Below, in pieces: positions 46,498-61,200 of a stretch of DNA of 64,000 nt (its first letter is position 1; each line of letters starts with the position of its first letter). The notes under the pieces were generated by a model that had not been told where the DNA came from, made no database searches, and was given only the letters and a program-made list of their open reading frames with translations. This stretch comes from Cyathus striatus (Eukaryota > Basidiomycota > Agaricomycetes > Agaricales > Nidulariaceae). Made by a program: the position numbers and the translations under genes. The stretch is from contig JAOVFP010000005.1 of assembly GCA_025738555.1 (NCBI GenBank), positions 2,790,001-2,854,000 on the forward strand, read 5' to 3'.

Positions 46498-47099
46498 ATG
46501 CAGTTTTATCCTCGGATGCTACCTTCCTTCACACTTGCTCTGACCTCCAAATCTGATTCCCCTGATCTTCCGGATTACTACCGCTCAACGCGAGAAGAGG
46601 TTTATGGGCCTTCATGCAGGTCACAAGAACAACATGTCGACTTGATGGTGAGCTTATCAGTGCCATCTACGTTGGCATTTTCGTTTATCTCTTTCGTAGA
46701 AAACCATAGACCATCGATATCGAGAAAGCGACGACTATGACTATGGAATTCTACTCGTATGTTTTGTTCTGGGCTTTCTTCTGGACGCCGACTGACCTGA
46801 TGACCTTGCAGCCTGATAGGTTTGTCAACAATGGCGACGAGGACGCGAGTAGTAGCACAGTTTTCGAAGAGTATGACCCACAACGTCACATGTCTTCCGC
46901 CGCTTCACCCGAGAAGGCAACCCAATCTAAGACTGCTTGGGTGAGTAACGGTAACTTCTCAAACTGCATTCCGGAGGCTGAATATGTTTCAGCGATCATT
47001 TGTATCCTTCTGGCGTAGCTTGAAATCAACTGCGCAGCGGCTTCACTGCACCAAAAGTACAGGAACGAATCACAACTCCGATTAGCTCTTGACCGGTGA
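46498..47099 (+). CDS. Small four-exon hypothetical protein, 138 residues
   Basis: Exons 46498-46647, 46700-46756, 46812-46940 and 47019-47099, all with clean GT-AG ends and all in phase 0, give one open frame. It starts MQFYPRMLPSFTLALTSKSD, has an acidic middle (RESDDYDYGILL, NNGDEDASSSTVFEEYD) and ends LEINCAAASLHQKYRNESQL then RLALDR*. There is no signal peptide or membrane helix. The introns are 43-78 bp and the promoter layout is good. I do not recognise a family. Confidence 0.7.
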
Positions 47100-47728
47100 C
47101 CACCCGATTTCCCTCGAACCGACAATCGTGATTCGGAATATACAGCTTCCGTACTTCTTTCCTGCATTGGGAGCATCACATGGACATTACCCACCCGGAT
47201 GGAACGTTTTTGGAAACACTCGTCATCACTCTCTTGAAAACAATCGTCGGCGCCCTCTTTGAGGACTGAAATAGCACGTCCGTTGAACTGTTACTTTGTA
47301 CAAATCTTGATGCGCCTTCGACGCGTTCTTCCTACTAGCTATTCCTGTACATTGTCTACTGCACTCGTGGCATTTGACATCCACCCCCGTATAATCTATA
47401 CTTGTTGTATATTATTTTAGAATTAAAACATTAAGCCAGTGCAGCTGCTGCACTCTGGACTCTGGACATTAAAGGACGATAGTGTGGATTCGAGGAAGGA
47501 AGAAAATTGACAGGTCGGCGGACGCGTTTGTTTCATTTTGGCTCGGGATGCTCGGCACCGCGCGCACGTGATAACTGTCACGTCAAGTGACATGATTAGC
47601 GCCGCATTATCTGCGCGTCTTCGCTTTGATAACCGAAACATCTCGACATTACTTCTCTAAATTTATTACGCCCGCATAACCTTATTTCTCTTTTATCTAG
47701 ATGATGACTCGTTACAGTATGCACACTG
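47100..47728. other. Spacer, no gene recognised
   Basis: 3' flank of the small gene and of the O-methyltransferase (convergent). A CACGTGATAACTGTCACGTCA palindromic-looking cluster lies near 47565-47585. Confidence 0.5.
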
Positions 47729-49826
47729 CTAGACGACGCTGAACTCGATTAGTCCCGCCTCTCCAGAGTCCCACAAGTGCTCAAACTTGAATCCTGTTTG
47801 ATTTCTGCAGTTTCGAAGTCAACATAGTAGAGTCTAATGAAAAGGAAAATACATACGCAAGATTTATAAACTCCTGCAAAGTACGCTCCTTGCTATTCAT
47901 AAGAATCATCATATTCAAATCTTGCTGGTAAAGCCTGACACGACCCATCCCGTAATTCGCAAGCAGCGGTTCCGGGGCCTATATCGTTAAAGTTTGTGTA
48001 AAGTAGTAAATGAAACAATTAATTCATATTAAAAAAGCCCCGACGTAATTGAACGCACTTGGTCTATCATTGATGTCTCCGATATGTCTCTGACCGCGTG
48101 CTGGAGGACAAATTCATCTGAACATATGAAGGTTAATTTCCGCCGAACAGTGGAGCAAATACTGGAAGAGAAGCATTTACGGATCAAGAGACGGCTTCCT
48201 TGTGCCATTGACTTGCGCACGTTTTCTAAGATCTTAAGACATTCCGAGTTGGGCCAGTCGTGTCTAATAATAGTCAGCCTCTATGAAACACATTTGTAGA
48301 AATTAGAATGGGTGTATTGCTTACAAGACGTGTCTAAGCTGAGTAAGTATTATAATGTTAGTACTATTTGAAATGGAAATGGAACGAAATCTCACGTAGT
48401 AGAAGTCGCAATCTTTTTCTGGGGAGTCTTTGAAGAAGTCTAGAGGAACGAATCGGATCTGTTCTGTCTTTACTGCCTCAGGCAGTTCCTTGGACCAATA
48501 CTAGTCATCGCATAGGTGGGTTATGCGTACAGTAGTGGAAGTAAACCACCCTCACATTTCTTCCTTGTTCGACAACATCAGGCAAGTCTTGCAAAACAAT
48601 TTTAAATGAAGAGAATTTTTTAACGAGTGCTAGGGATGCGTGTCCACTGCTTCCTCCTACGTCACAGAGAACGGATCCTGCTGGGATTTTGTCCCAAGGA
48701 TATACTATAATTGTATGGATTAGCGCTCATCCAGCCAAATATGATATCAATTTACCTTGCGGTAACATTGATCTTCCAGTGACTTCACCCCATCCTGTCA
48801 TAGCCTTTCCAAAACGCTGCGAGGCGTTAGCAGTGTATAAGCGAGGAAAGGCATGCTCAACGGCTCACGTCGCTAATAAGCTTCCCCTTCGGCTGATACA
48901 CATTTCTATCATGTAAGTTCTCGCGTCAAAAACGCACGAAGAAAACTTACAGTCGTGTAAAATACAAAAGGACTATGACCATGAGCCCTCTGGAATGGGG
49001 AGTCGTCCGCAAAAGACGATGATCCCTTAATTGGATCTGTGAGTGTCTCGTTTAAAAAGGATCCGGCCTTAAAAGATTCATCCGACCTAAATCCCTGACA
49101 ATTAGAACATATATCAATAACAAATCTATTGGTGACGATGCTCACATGTGCCCGACTAATCCGGAAACCGGGTTAGTCGACATCAGCTGGATGCTTAGTC
49201 TGTTGTTCGCGAAAACGTCGGGTTTTACTGTACCTCGTACGTCAACTGTATGGACTCCAGTTTGGTTAACCGTACTAACCTTCTCTAAAGCAGTGTTTCG
49301 TAGCTAGCATCCTTAGGATTCTTCCTAATTTTCCTGCGTCAAGTCCGGTCTGTTTTGCTATCTCGTCGATATGGAGTCCTTCTGGTTTATCAACTAGGAT
49401 GTCTGCAATTTTTGCTTCTGTTACAACAAGCATGCATGCAGGTTCTTCATACTATGTGGCGTAATTTTAACGAGCAATCCATAATAGAAGTTTAAAAACA
49501 TACTCCGTATACTTTCTATAATCTCTTTGTAAGTTCTACTCCAAGTGCATGAATGAAAACAAGCGTACATTGGTAATGACGTGACCTGGACTTGCGACAG
49601 AGAAGCTAAGTTGAGCACACGCTGCCTCAATCGTTCGTATTGCTTTCGATAAATTAGGCGTTACAGCCTCGGGCGTGTCAAACACTCCATTATCCGTAGA
49701 ATCGAGTATTGGAATTGAGGCACCTGCAGCTTTATACTCTGAAATGACTGTTTTTACCGCAGATGTGATTAGATTGGCAAGCGTTACGAGCTGGGCTGCT
49801 CCAGAATCTACTTCTCCTAAAGACAT
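47729..49826 (-). CDS. SAM-dependent O-methyltransferase (fungal secondary-metabolite type)
   Basis: About eleven exons give roughly 450 residues, the usual family length. N-terminal part: MSLGEVDSGAAQLVTLANLI, AACAQLSFSVASPGHV; dimerisation/winged-helix region: DILVDKPEGLHIDEIAKQTG, LGRILRMLATKHC; middle: NETLTDPIKGSSSF, RFGKAMTGWGEV; SAM-binding motif CDVGGSSGHASLALVKKF with LQDLPDVVEQ; catalytic region RHDWPNSECLKILENVRKSM and SRLLIHEFVLQHAVRD; C-terminus LWDSGEAGLIEFSVV*. It methylates hydroxyl groups of aromatic or polyketide-like substrates in the cytosol. The exon between 48900 and 48950 needs an acceptor at CCGTTGAG, which is weak. It is divergent from the flavin monooxygenase, suggesting a shared promoter region. 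Confidence 0.9.
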
Positions 49827-49829
49827 TGA

Positions 49830-51083
49830 GCAGTTGAGGAATGTAGAAATGACAAGTTCGAGGAAATGGGGGTCCGTAACTTCCGATTGCTGTCTTATAC
49901 AAAAGTATATCAGACTTCCGTAGGGCTCTGAGGGTACAATCTGATGGTTGGGTGTGCGATTGTGTGCGCTAGCGATAAATGGGGAAGAACAAGCTGCCCC
50001 ATGGCGCCCCTTCGCGGCCAGACTTCAAGTTCGATGAGAGCGGATACGTCATTTTGCAGATGTCTACGGGGGTTGGGTAGCTCACCGAAGTAAAAGCTTC
50101 ACCCTGCTTCACCTCGGAAGTAGAGCGATGTGGCCGTCTCGGGACGATGGCCACATGCTCGCTCGGATGGAGACAGATGACGCGCTGGGTACTGCTGGGC
50201 AACATTGGGGTGATCCAATTTGGATCCAATGATCGTTTGTGGAGAGGTTGCTGAAGGCTGCGGATACGTAAAATTGTATCTACACAATGCCTGAGGCCTA
50301 CAGCTGTACGGGCTTGAAGTGAGTCCTTGTGTGCGTGTACCAAAATTAACGAACTTCACCAACCAAAACTTCACTGAACCTTTACTTTTTGTTTGCCTTA
50401 GTTTTCCAAGGTGATGTTTCCCTAAGTAAGTTTACCTGCGTATTCATGAATCACATGGTTGTTCCGCATCCGCCGTCACTGAACTCCATGATCGCAATGC
50501 AAACCCACCACTCTACATCCTGATGGAGACAGTCAGGTAGCTATTGAGATTTAGGCCAGATATTACTTTCTCTACCTTTCCTTCGCTATAGCTTAGACTT
50601 ACAATCCATTATACCCAGGGGGGATCGGTTAGGACTCAGCCAGTCACTCAGGCAGGTACTAGTATGTGCCATCATCTGTAACATCTCTCGCACATCGCCA
50701 TATAACGACTCCTATATCTTATTCTTAATTCACTTCTCTTGCGCCTGATCGGATCCCATTCTTAAATGGGAAATTCCACTCTATGATCTTAGTTGGGCCA
50801 CTCCAAGCGCGACGAGAATCCGTTACTAAATTCCTTTGCGCTCTGGACGGATGGGGTGGTCTCATTTATCATTTATCCCAGTTTACGAGCAAGAAAGACG
50901 ACGATGTCAAGGCCTGTCAAAACTCGATATGGAACTACATACTTGCGAAATGTTTTGATAACCTATCTCCGTGTCGATATTAGTGGAAAATATAGATTCC
51001 GAAAAGGTGTTAGGAGTCCAGACTGTACGCCGACTTCTATATAACTACACAATATCTTATCGAGTAGTCTTTATATCGCAATT
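49830..51083. other. Divergent intergenic region between O-methyltransferase and monooxygenase
   Basis: About 1.25 kb. ORFs here (for example 49969-50374 on -) show no domain. A TATATAAC box at about 51037-51044 belongs to the monooxygenase. It could hold shared regulatory sites, none of which I can name. Confidence 0.45.
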
Positions 51084-53541
<2,458 letters not shown>

Positions 53542-53671
53542 ATAACATGGTGATAGTGCATAAAATCATGTACAATATAGGAGGGAGTTCATTAGAGATT
53601 CACTTAAGGGCGATAAGTATAAGTATAAAAGCAAGAATCAAGTGATCATTATTAGAGATTAACTCAAGAGA

Positions 53672-56600
53672 TCATCTACAAAACTTTCGAAATGAGCTTT
53701 TGGATGGAAGAAATCTGCGAAGTGTTTGAAAACCGCGAATAATTTTTTTAGGAAGGGGTTTCGCAACTGGGGGATGTAGCACAAGGTCGTTATCAAGAGT
53801 CGTCAGATCCAGATCGTGCTCGCTTTGCCTGCACTCTAGAGCCCTTGACGAGAGCCTTTCTTGTACTAGTGGTTCATCATACACTAGCATATCTGATCCT
53901 GGAATATTTAATGCCTCCATAGTGTAACCTGTATCCCGGAACCATTTCACAGAGGGTACGATTTGCACATATCTTTCTATGGTTTCGCTTTGGAGATGCC
54001 TGTCCATAACATGTATGTTCACATCAATTACACTCCATTTATGGAGCGCGTCAGCACTCTTTGAACCTATCTTTACCAATTAAGCACAGATAATCAGCTC
54101 GAGGGAAGAAGATTAAATATGTAGAAGTATTCGTACCGAGAGTTCAATGATGCGCCAAAGGTAGAGATTCAACTTCGACACTTGCAATGGAAGCTCCCAT
54201 GTTAGTAGTGCTGTATTGAAATCATCCATTCTGAACGAAAGGCTCTCCAGCCGGGTACACTTAGGAATTGCAGTTAAAAGCTTCCCAAAATCTTTTGGAG
54301 AAAAATCCCAGCATGCGATGTCAAGATGCTCCAATGATTTAGAATTGTTGATACTCGCATTACATACGGCACGGACATCAAGGAAAGAGTATCTGGAGAA
54401 CGTCAGCCCCGATAACTTCATGTTATGCCCTCGAAATTTTTTCGTCAGGGTGAATATTGCATCATTCGTGATTGCTTTGGTCGGGTTCAGCTCGATTTTT
54501 AACGCCAACTCCGGGCTTCCCGAGCCAGTTGGGGCTTGTTTGATGAGAAATTCTCTAATTCTGTTAGCGGATTTACGGTCAATAAAGGGTAGCTCGAGGT
54601 CCAACTCCTTCAGTTCAGAGATACGAGGAAAACCAGACCAAAAATATGGTTCTGAGTCTCCGTCAGGAGGATGCATATGTAGGCGAAGCTTCCCGTGTGC
54701 AGCGGATATTATATTACTGAAAATCGCCGAGAGTTGCAAACTTGATTGAACTTGGTTAATGTCAATATTTACGAGACTCCCCCTATCATAGTATAGTTAA
54801 TCAGTTAATCTCATAGCAGCTGCTTACTGTACTTACTGGATGTGATTTAGTGGTTTCATCCAAACTTCCAATTTAATATCTGATAGTTTCATTTCTGATA
54901 AAACAGTGAAATCTTGACTCTGAATGAATTCAAGGCACCTATGGTCCTCAATAATGATACGATCCCAAAGCCCAGATCCATTGTCAAGGTAAGTTCCAAT
55001 GGAAAATATGCAAGATTTGGGGAGGTAGCTCTCCATTTTTTGAATTACCCGATGAGTGTGCCTTATTGATGAATTTCCTGGCCAACTTCGTCCTGCCCGT
55101 GATAAAAAAGCTCCAAATATACGAGCACCAGAAATATTTATATAAAACCCAATAGTACTACGTTGAGATTCAATAGTCGCTCTGCATGCGATGGCAATAT
55201 CATCTTTTGTCACATAGGCCCCAGAATTGATTTGGGTCGGATCCAGTTGTAACCATCTGTTGAAATGACTGAAATACACACGTACAGAAAGGTATAAGGC
55301 TCCGCTGTATCCTTTATCCGGAGTGTTGTTATCAACATAGGCTTTCAAAACTTTGATACAGTATTCACTCAGATGTAAATGTGCTAATGCTTCGTCTATA
55401 AAAAACTTTCCAGACCGTCGTTCATCTTGCAAAAAATCACCAAATGATGCATGGTGGAACTTTATTCCAGATCGGTTTGGATATTCCGGTACCATAATAA
55501 TAGAGTGGAGGTCACCTAGTACTATATTGATGTCACCCCTGAGCTCCAGAAATTCATCTAGAATCTTGGGCGAGTTATTATCATTAAAAGTGCACAGATG
55601 AAGGATAGTCTCAAATATAGATATCAGCTTTTGATATATATCTTCTGAATGCATCACAGCATTACTGAGAATGTAGGTGTAGAGGTTGTCAAGTTCAACA
55701 AATGGATTGTCACCCCTGGTGGATGGTATTTCAGTGATTCTTTTAAGTGACTTTGTGGGGCCCATCCGAATATTTTGGACATATCTGATAACAGTAGCAG
55801 CATAAATAAAATGCCCTGAAGATCTTTGCACTATGCGCTTGATTTGTTCATTAGATGGCCAGTTAGAATCCAGATGCTTGTGTAATGGATGATTGGTTTT
55901 GATTTCGTTAAATTTGTCTCTTAGAAACCGGTCAATGTCTTTATCCGGGTTGTATTTTTCATTGAGGTCTAGTAAAGTGAAACTATCACGTTTTGCCCGT
56001 CCGAAAGCTTGTCTTATTTCCAGCTCTGGTCGACTGGCTACCAGGTAGAAAATAGGATATTCTGTCGTGACTGATACTGCCACTTTCAATAAACATTGGA
56101 CAATTTCGGCCTGCCTACTGTGATCTTGGCATTCATCAAGCCCATCAATTATAATACATTTAGGAGACATTGTAGGATGCTCAGAGAAGACTTTCATAAT
56201 GGGGTCTATTAAAAGTCTTTGCACCTGCCTTTCAAGCGACAATTTGAACAGAGCTGGCCCATCAGCTCGTAGAATATCTAAAAGGTGCTTCTTTGCCTCT
56301 GGAACATGCACTGCAAGCTGGTATGCAATTGTGGCAACAAGAGGCCCTGAACTGTTTCTTTTGGTATTGAACCGAGAGAAGAAGAACGATCCACACATTT
56401 TTCCTTCTTTAAAGCATCGCTCCGCTATAGTCTGCGCAATCGCGGACTTGCCAGTGCCGGCTGGCCCACGGAGCCACATGACGTGAGACTCTGGATCTTT
56501 GTTGTTAATCCAGGACATGATCTCTTCGAGGATCTTTTCTCTTGTACCCGGATGGCACTTTGGAGCGTCATAGCGTTCCCCGGAATTGTGTAGCGCTCCA

Positions 56601-56872
56601 ACTGCAATTTCACTATTTAGTATGCTAAATACTTCTCGTGAAAAGAGGTGAATTAAGTCAGAACGTATACTCCTTGGCCAGAGCGACATACCATCGTCTA
56701 CATTGGGAACATTTATAATCTGTTGCCCCCGATTATCCACCATATTAGCTTGACATATTGTAAATCGATTAGCCCCATAGAAGGAACCAGGCGCAAGATC
56801 AGTTTGATCTGTTGTCGACTGACCAACTCTGTGAAAAGAATCAGTTCCGGAAAGTAGTTGTGAGTTGTCCAT
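53672..56872 (-). CDS. NACHT-domain NLR protein 1 with C-terminal LRR-like region
   Basis: Three exons. Exon 1 (56872-54835, 679 residues) has an N-terminal part with EIAVGALHNSGERYDAPKCH, the usual lead-in of Agaricomycete NLRs, Walker A GPAGTGKS (residues 136-143), and Walker B IIIDGLDEC (240-248). It continues with FYLVASRPELEIR and SGHFIYAATVIRYV and the winged-helix-like KFHHASFGDFLQD. A GTAAGT donor at the end of exon 1 leads in frame into exon 2, a leucine-rich-repeat-like region (LKELDLELP, LSGLTFSRYS, LEHLDIACWDFS, LESLSFRM). A third exon ends at 53672. The total is about 1030 residues. Such STAND ATPases act in fungal self/non-self recognition and cell-death signalling. The effector domain, if any, is short and unrecognised (residues 1-90). 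Confidence 0.9.
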
Positions 56873-57504
56873 GTCTCGGTAGCAGGCGTCGATGGAAGGG
56901 AATGCTTTACAGCTTTACCCGGAGTTAAACAGAAGTGCAGTTCTTATATACCCATCGATTTGATGATCTCGATAAGTACCAGTAGGGATATGATGTGAGT
57001 AATAATAACTCAGAACTGCAACAGAACTGAGAAAGCTGCCCAGTTGGAATGCTGTGAACCGTGTGCTAGAACTTCTGATATAAGTAAACAAGATATAAGT
57101 ATCTGACCTGCCAAAGTGCCAGTGGTTTGGTCTATGCATGTGCTTTTCTAACGTGTTCGTGTTCTCAGCTCATGTAAACGGTTAACCTGGTTGAAGATTG
57201 GAAGGCTCTATACTTGAACTTGGCTTCGCATATTTGTTTGGATGACAAGGCATCGGAGAGTTAAATTCTGAGTTTGAATTACCACGCGCGGTCGCTGATT
57301 CTTCCATTTTGCAACCACAATCAAACCCGCTTTCATCCTCTTCCACAACTTCAACCTTTCTTTCTCCTTTTCTTTCAGTCATGGCCCACAGTTTTATTGG
57401 GTACCTTCGCCGCTTTCCTCATCTCTTACATCTCAATAATCTAACCAAAAACTCGCCCAGGAAACCCATTTCTCTCATTTCTCATTCTGATGTTCGATAC
57501 CGAA

Positions 57505-58770
57505 CACCTTACCATCATCTTCCAAAGATGAATTGAGGGTAATCTCGGCTTCTGGTACCGCCTGTTCATTGTCCATTGGAAGTACATTGCCTGAATTGAC
57601 AATGATTGGGTGACTTTCCACAACGTCTGGAATGGCTTCCAGGATCAGATCTCATTTCAGGCATGACATGCCGAGATGCCGCTACCTAGGTACGCGAGTA
57701 AGCGAAGATTTCACACTCAGCTAGAAAAAATCACCCACTTTCAAACCTTCGTCTAGATGAGGCCCTTTTGCCCCCCCTCCAGTATCAGGCAGGCCTTTCA
57801 GAGCCTTTCAGACTCATTTTCACAGTCCGCGACGCCTTCGCGTATGTTGACCCTGATATATAGCGCAACCTTCGCTATAGACAGCCGCCCTCAACTGCTC
57901 AAGTCTCAAAATCTCATGCTTTCGTGCTCATTGTTATTCGCACTAATTTCCCATGACTTAATAGGAATTAGATACATGTTTCATTGTGTATTTAGGTCAT
58001 AATATTATGCAATTGAACCTCATTTAGAGGGATGAGACCACCTTGCAACAGCCCTGCAAGCACTTTTCTCTCTCTGACTGTACCTCTCTGCGACGCGAAG
58101 GTTGAGTGAGACTACGGGCGACTGTTTCAGGGCTATTGGTGCGTGGTATTGAAGTTGTATTTCACATTCCTTCAGAGCCACTGTGAATAATGAGATAAAA
58201 TGTATCAACATCAACTCCCATTGTAGCGATAAAAGCTCAGTCAGTCTGCAATGCATATAACTTTTACCATGGTGTATTGACACGAGGATTGGGCATAAGT
58301 TCATCACACATGAGATAAATTGCTTTCGGTGTGCTGCTCTTCGTTTTCGAGACTCCTCTACTCCTAAGCAAACCAATGCACCTGCTGCAGTTACCAACCG
58401 TATGGGTTCATTATCCTGTTGCATGTATTGCTCTTCATGAAGAATGGATAGTAGGATCTCGGCTTTATCTATTCTAAGAGAGTGCAAGCAATGAGAGGCA
58501 GTAAGAGAGCGTGAAATCCTAGTAATTATCAAAGAACTTTATCTAATTGACTAGCTAAGAACATGTTACCGCTAATCAAACATATCAGGAATGCGATTGC
58601 ATTCTAAACGCGTTATGGTTTTTCAGACTGTGGTTTCAAACTTCAGATTTCGGGACTTTCCGCCAGGAACAGGTCTACAACAACATCTGAAATTTCAGAT
58701 CGTTGTGGAAAGTCACCCATTTCTGAATCCTCAGTTGTATGAGGATTGGTAACAATCCGGTTTTGATGTG
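57505..58770. mobile_element. Insertion of about 1.27 kb inside the LSm domain of LSM14
   Basis: The coding match stops after VRYR at about 57505 and resumes at GILAGIDP near 58770 with no GT-AG option at the edges. Near both ends lies a 19 bp inverted repeat, TGGGTGACTTTCCACAACG at 57607-57625 and its complement at 58701-58719. A 170-codon - strand ORF (58020-58532) fills the centre. I find no target duplication, so a rearrangement is also possible. Confidence 0.5.
58020..58532 (-). CDS. 170-codon hypothetical ORF inside the LSM14 insertion
   Basis: One exon-like frame starting MIITRISRSLTASHCLHSLR with EEQYMQQDNEPIRLVTAAGA and a hydrophobic stretch WELMLIHFISLFTVAL. The composition is protein-like, but I recognise no domain, and it lacks transposase motifs. 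Confidence 0.3.
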   Translation of the reverse strand: MIITRISRSLTASHCLHSLRIDKAEILLSILHEEQYMQQDNEPIRLVTAAGALVCLGVEESRKRRAAHRKQFISCVMNLCPILVSIHHGKSYMHCRLTELLSLQWELMLIHFISLFTVALKECEIQLQYHAPIALKQSPVVSLNLRVAERYSQREKSACRAVARWSHPSK

Positions 58771-59987
58771 CCTGGGTATCCTGGCAGGTATTGACCCCGC
58801 AGCTTCGACCATCCAACTCTCTAATGATGTGTGTACTTGGTTAAGGTGTTTGAAAGGATGCTAACATTCTTGCTTTAGTGTACTCGATGGGTACGGAGTC
58901 GCGGCGGTGAGCTGTTCTTCCTTGCATGCACGCAGCGAGGGCGTTTAAACAAGGGACCGTAGCTGGAGCATTGATTAGCGGTGACTTGAGTACAGTCGTC
59001 ACACACACCTCGCTCTCGCTCGTTGCTGTGCTGCGTGTCAACCTTTCTCGCCCGTGCTAACAATCCCTTCCCGCAGACCCCCAGCTGAATTCATCCCACC
59101 AGTCACAGAACCCTACTCCTACATCATCTTCCGTGCATCTGAGGTGAAGGATCTATCGGTGGACGAGAACACCCCACGTCGAAATGTGCATGATGATCCC
59201 GCTGTTCTCGGGGTACGTGTTTCTTTCTTTTCTTTCTTGTCCCTCGCTAGCACGTTCTTTCTTTTCTCAAATGATGAAGCAAAACGGATGTTATATACAA
59301 TCCCGAGAGCGCATAAACCTCATGTGGATACTCCGTTGCCTTCCTTCTGACTCTTTTGTTTCACTCCTCTTTTTACATTCTTTTGATTTCACTGCATGCT
59401 AACATCATGTCTGCTTTTAGGCATCAGCACCAGTAGCTCAAGCACCTTTCGCCTACCCCGCCCAAGTACCCGTACCTCAACCTCCGCAGCCAACGCCTCA
59501 ACAGGGGTACCAGCCTCGTGCACAGCCAGTTGCAGCACCACCGGCAGTAGCCCCCGCTCAACCCACTCCAGCCCCCACCATACCAGCTGCCCAAACAGCA
59601 CCCTCTCAACCTCGTCCAGGACAAACCCAATCTGGTGGGCAGAAACGCTCAAACACAGCCGCCGCATCCCTCGAAACCGTCGAGCGCACCATAGGCGATC
59701 TCCGCGTCAGCGCCAACGCTCCCACAACTCACCACCCACACGCAGAGCACGGAGCGCGTGGCGGGCGCTCTGAGAACACTGGGCTTAAAGTGCCCAGTAC
59801 CGATTTTGACTTTGAGAGTATGAATGCGAAGTTTGATAAGGCTTCGCTTGCTGCTTCTAAGCTTGTGGCGGAGGCTAGTACGCCTGGAGAAGGTGAAGGT
59901 GAAGCTAAGCAGGATGAGGGAGCGTATAACCCGCAGAAGAGTTTCTTTGATTCGCTTTCGTCGTCTGCTTCTGCGCTTCCTCCTGTT

Positions 59988-60020
59988 GGTGCTGGTGCTG
60001 GTGCTGGTGCTGGTGCTGGA
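59988..60020 (+). repeat. GGTGCT microsatellite in the LSM14 last exon
   Basis: About five GGTGCT units encode a Gly-Ala run just before the RGRGGG patch. Confidence 0.85.
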
Positions 60021-60212
60021 GCTAGGCGAGGACGTGGGGGTGGTAGGAATAAGAGGGAGGAGGAGAGGGAGAGGAATGTGGCTACGTTTGGGGAGCCGGG
60101 GGGTGTAAGGCTTATGGGTCCTGGAGCGTATGTTGACGGTTGGGAGGGTATGGCCGCTGTTGTGGAAGGAGGGGACGCGGTACGCCGGGAGGAGGGCAAG
60201 GGAAGGTGCTGA

Positions 60213-61015
60213 GCAAAGCCTAGCCTCCTGATACATACGAAGAAAGAAGTTCGCATAGAATTTGATTGCGTTTGATGAAGAATTATCAGATGCCATTAAT
60301 CAAGGATCGGCGGCTGACTACCAGAAGTTGGGAACGGTTATCTTAGCGCATGATAGACACTAATCGTCTCTTATAGAATGCTTCACAAGCAAAATCTCTT
60401 TACTAGATGAGCGTGTACATAATCTAAATGAACGCTGCTGACCTTTTGTCAGCTGAGCGGGTATAAGCTACGATCACTCTCCACTAACGCAACTGTCAAA
60501 GTTCAACTCAGCAGCAAGTAATCTCAGGTGCGGGGAACGATTACCACCATATCTACTTGTCCTTTCGACAGGTTACTGAAACTATACGTCTTCCCAGGGG
60601 ATATCAAACATGATGCGATACGAGAACGTCTGAACAAGTTCAGTTCTTGCTTAGAAGTATCTTCTGGAGCGCGAGGGATCGTTCATGAGAGGATTCGAGT
60701 GTACACAGTATTGAACGGGGATAGGAGACATGTACATTGGAAGGAGGTTCCGGAATATTTGACGAATTTCACTTGGAAATGGTGTGTCTTATACTTCGTT
60801 TTGTATCTCCTAGACACGCAACTTACGGAGCGTCATAGGAATAGGTCATTTATTCCACCAGAGCCGAAGTTGACTGCTGGGAATGTATATCATGACTTCG
60901 GCATTTCGGCGCTATCTAGCAGTGGTGGTGCTGTGGTTCTCGTCCGTCCGGATGAATACATCTCTATGCTTGGAGAATTAAAAAAACGAGACAGCGATTC
61001 GTATCGTTAACTTCG
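60213..61015 (+). pseudogene. Decayed second copy of the monooxygenase 3' end
   Basis: Starts in the middle of the exon that in the first copy reads WAKPSLLDTYEEERRKF, directly after the LSM14 stop. It contains several small deletions there, a 50 bp deletion before LLKLYVFPGDIKHD, and an extra A in a run of seven near the end that replaces the ELNKETATHIVEF tail. The segment EVSSGARGIVHERIRVYTVL to TNFTWKW is still open. No FAD-binding motif is present, so it cannot be active. Confidence 0.88.
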
Positions 61016-61200
61016 TGGATAATATGTGAATATGTAACTTTATTTCGGTCACACAATTTTTGTTACCATTACATAAATGATAAGCTTATGTTCAACTACG
61101 TAAGTCAATTTGAGCTAGAATGAATAAAAGATCACTCACAAAGCTTCCGAGTTATTGAGAAAGTACATAGGAGACCTTGCAAATTTCCTGCAATTCTTTT

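Larger units (their letters stand above)
57381..60212 (+). pseudogene. LSM14: LSM14/Scd6 (Sum2, Tral) RNA-binding protein, interrupted
   Basis: Exon 1 (57381-57400) MAHSFIG joins exon 2 (57461) KPISLISHSDVRYR, the start of the LSm domain. The frame then breaks, and the matching continuation ILAGIDPAASTIQLSND is found at about 58772-58830, followed by YSMGTESRR (58875-58910) and PPAEFIPPVTEPYSYIIFRA with SEVKDLSVDE (59080-59170). The large last exon carries a Pro/Gln-rich linker and all three C-terminal boxes: FDF (DFDFESMNAKFDKASL), FFD (YNPQKSFFDSLS) and TFG (ERERNVATFGEPGG), plus an RGRGGG patch. LSM14 proteins bind mRNA, recruit DDX6 and Edc3-type partners to P-bodies and repress translation. 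About 1.27 kb of foreign sequence splits the LSm domain, and the C-terminus ends at the duplication breakpoint, where an RGG-rich reading continues better in another frame. Confidence 0.85.

Noticed and set aside
49969..50374. Overlapping - strand ORFs in the divergent promoter region
   Set aside because: No family, no splice support, and frames overlap each other.
59649..60296. Long - strand ORFs opposite the LSM14 last exon
   Set aside because: Shadow of a GC-rich coding exon; the + strand frame carries FDF, FFD and TFG boxes.
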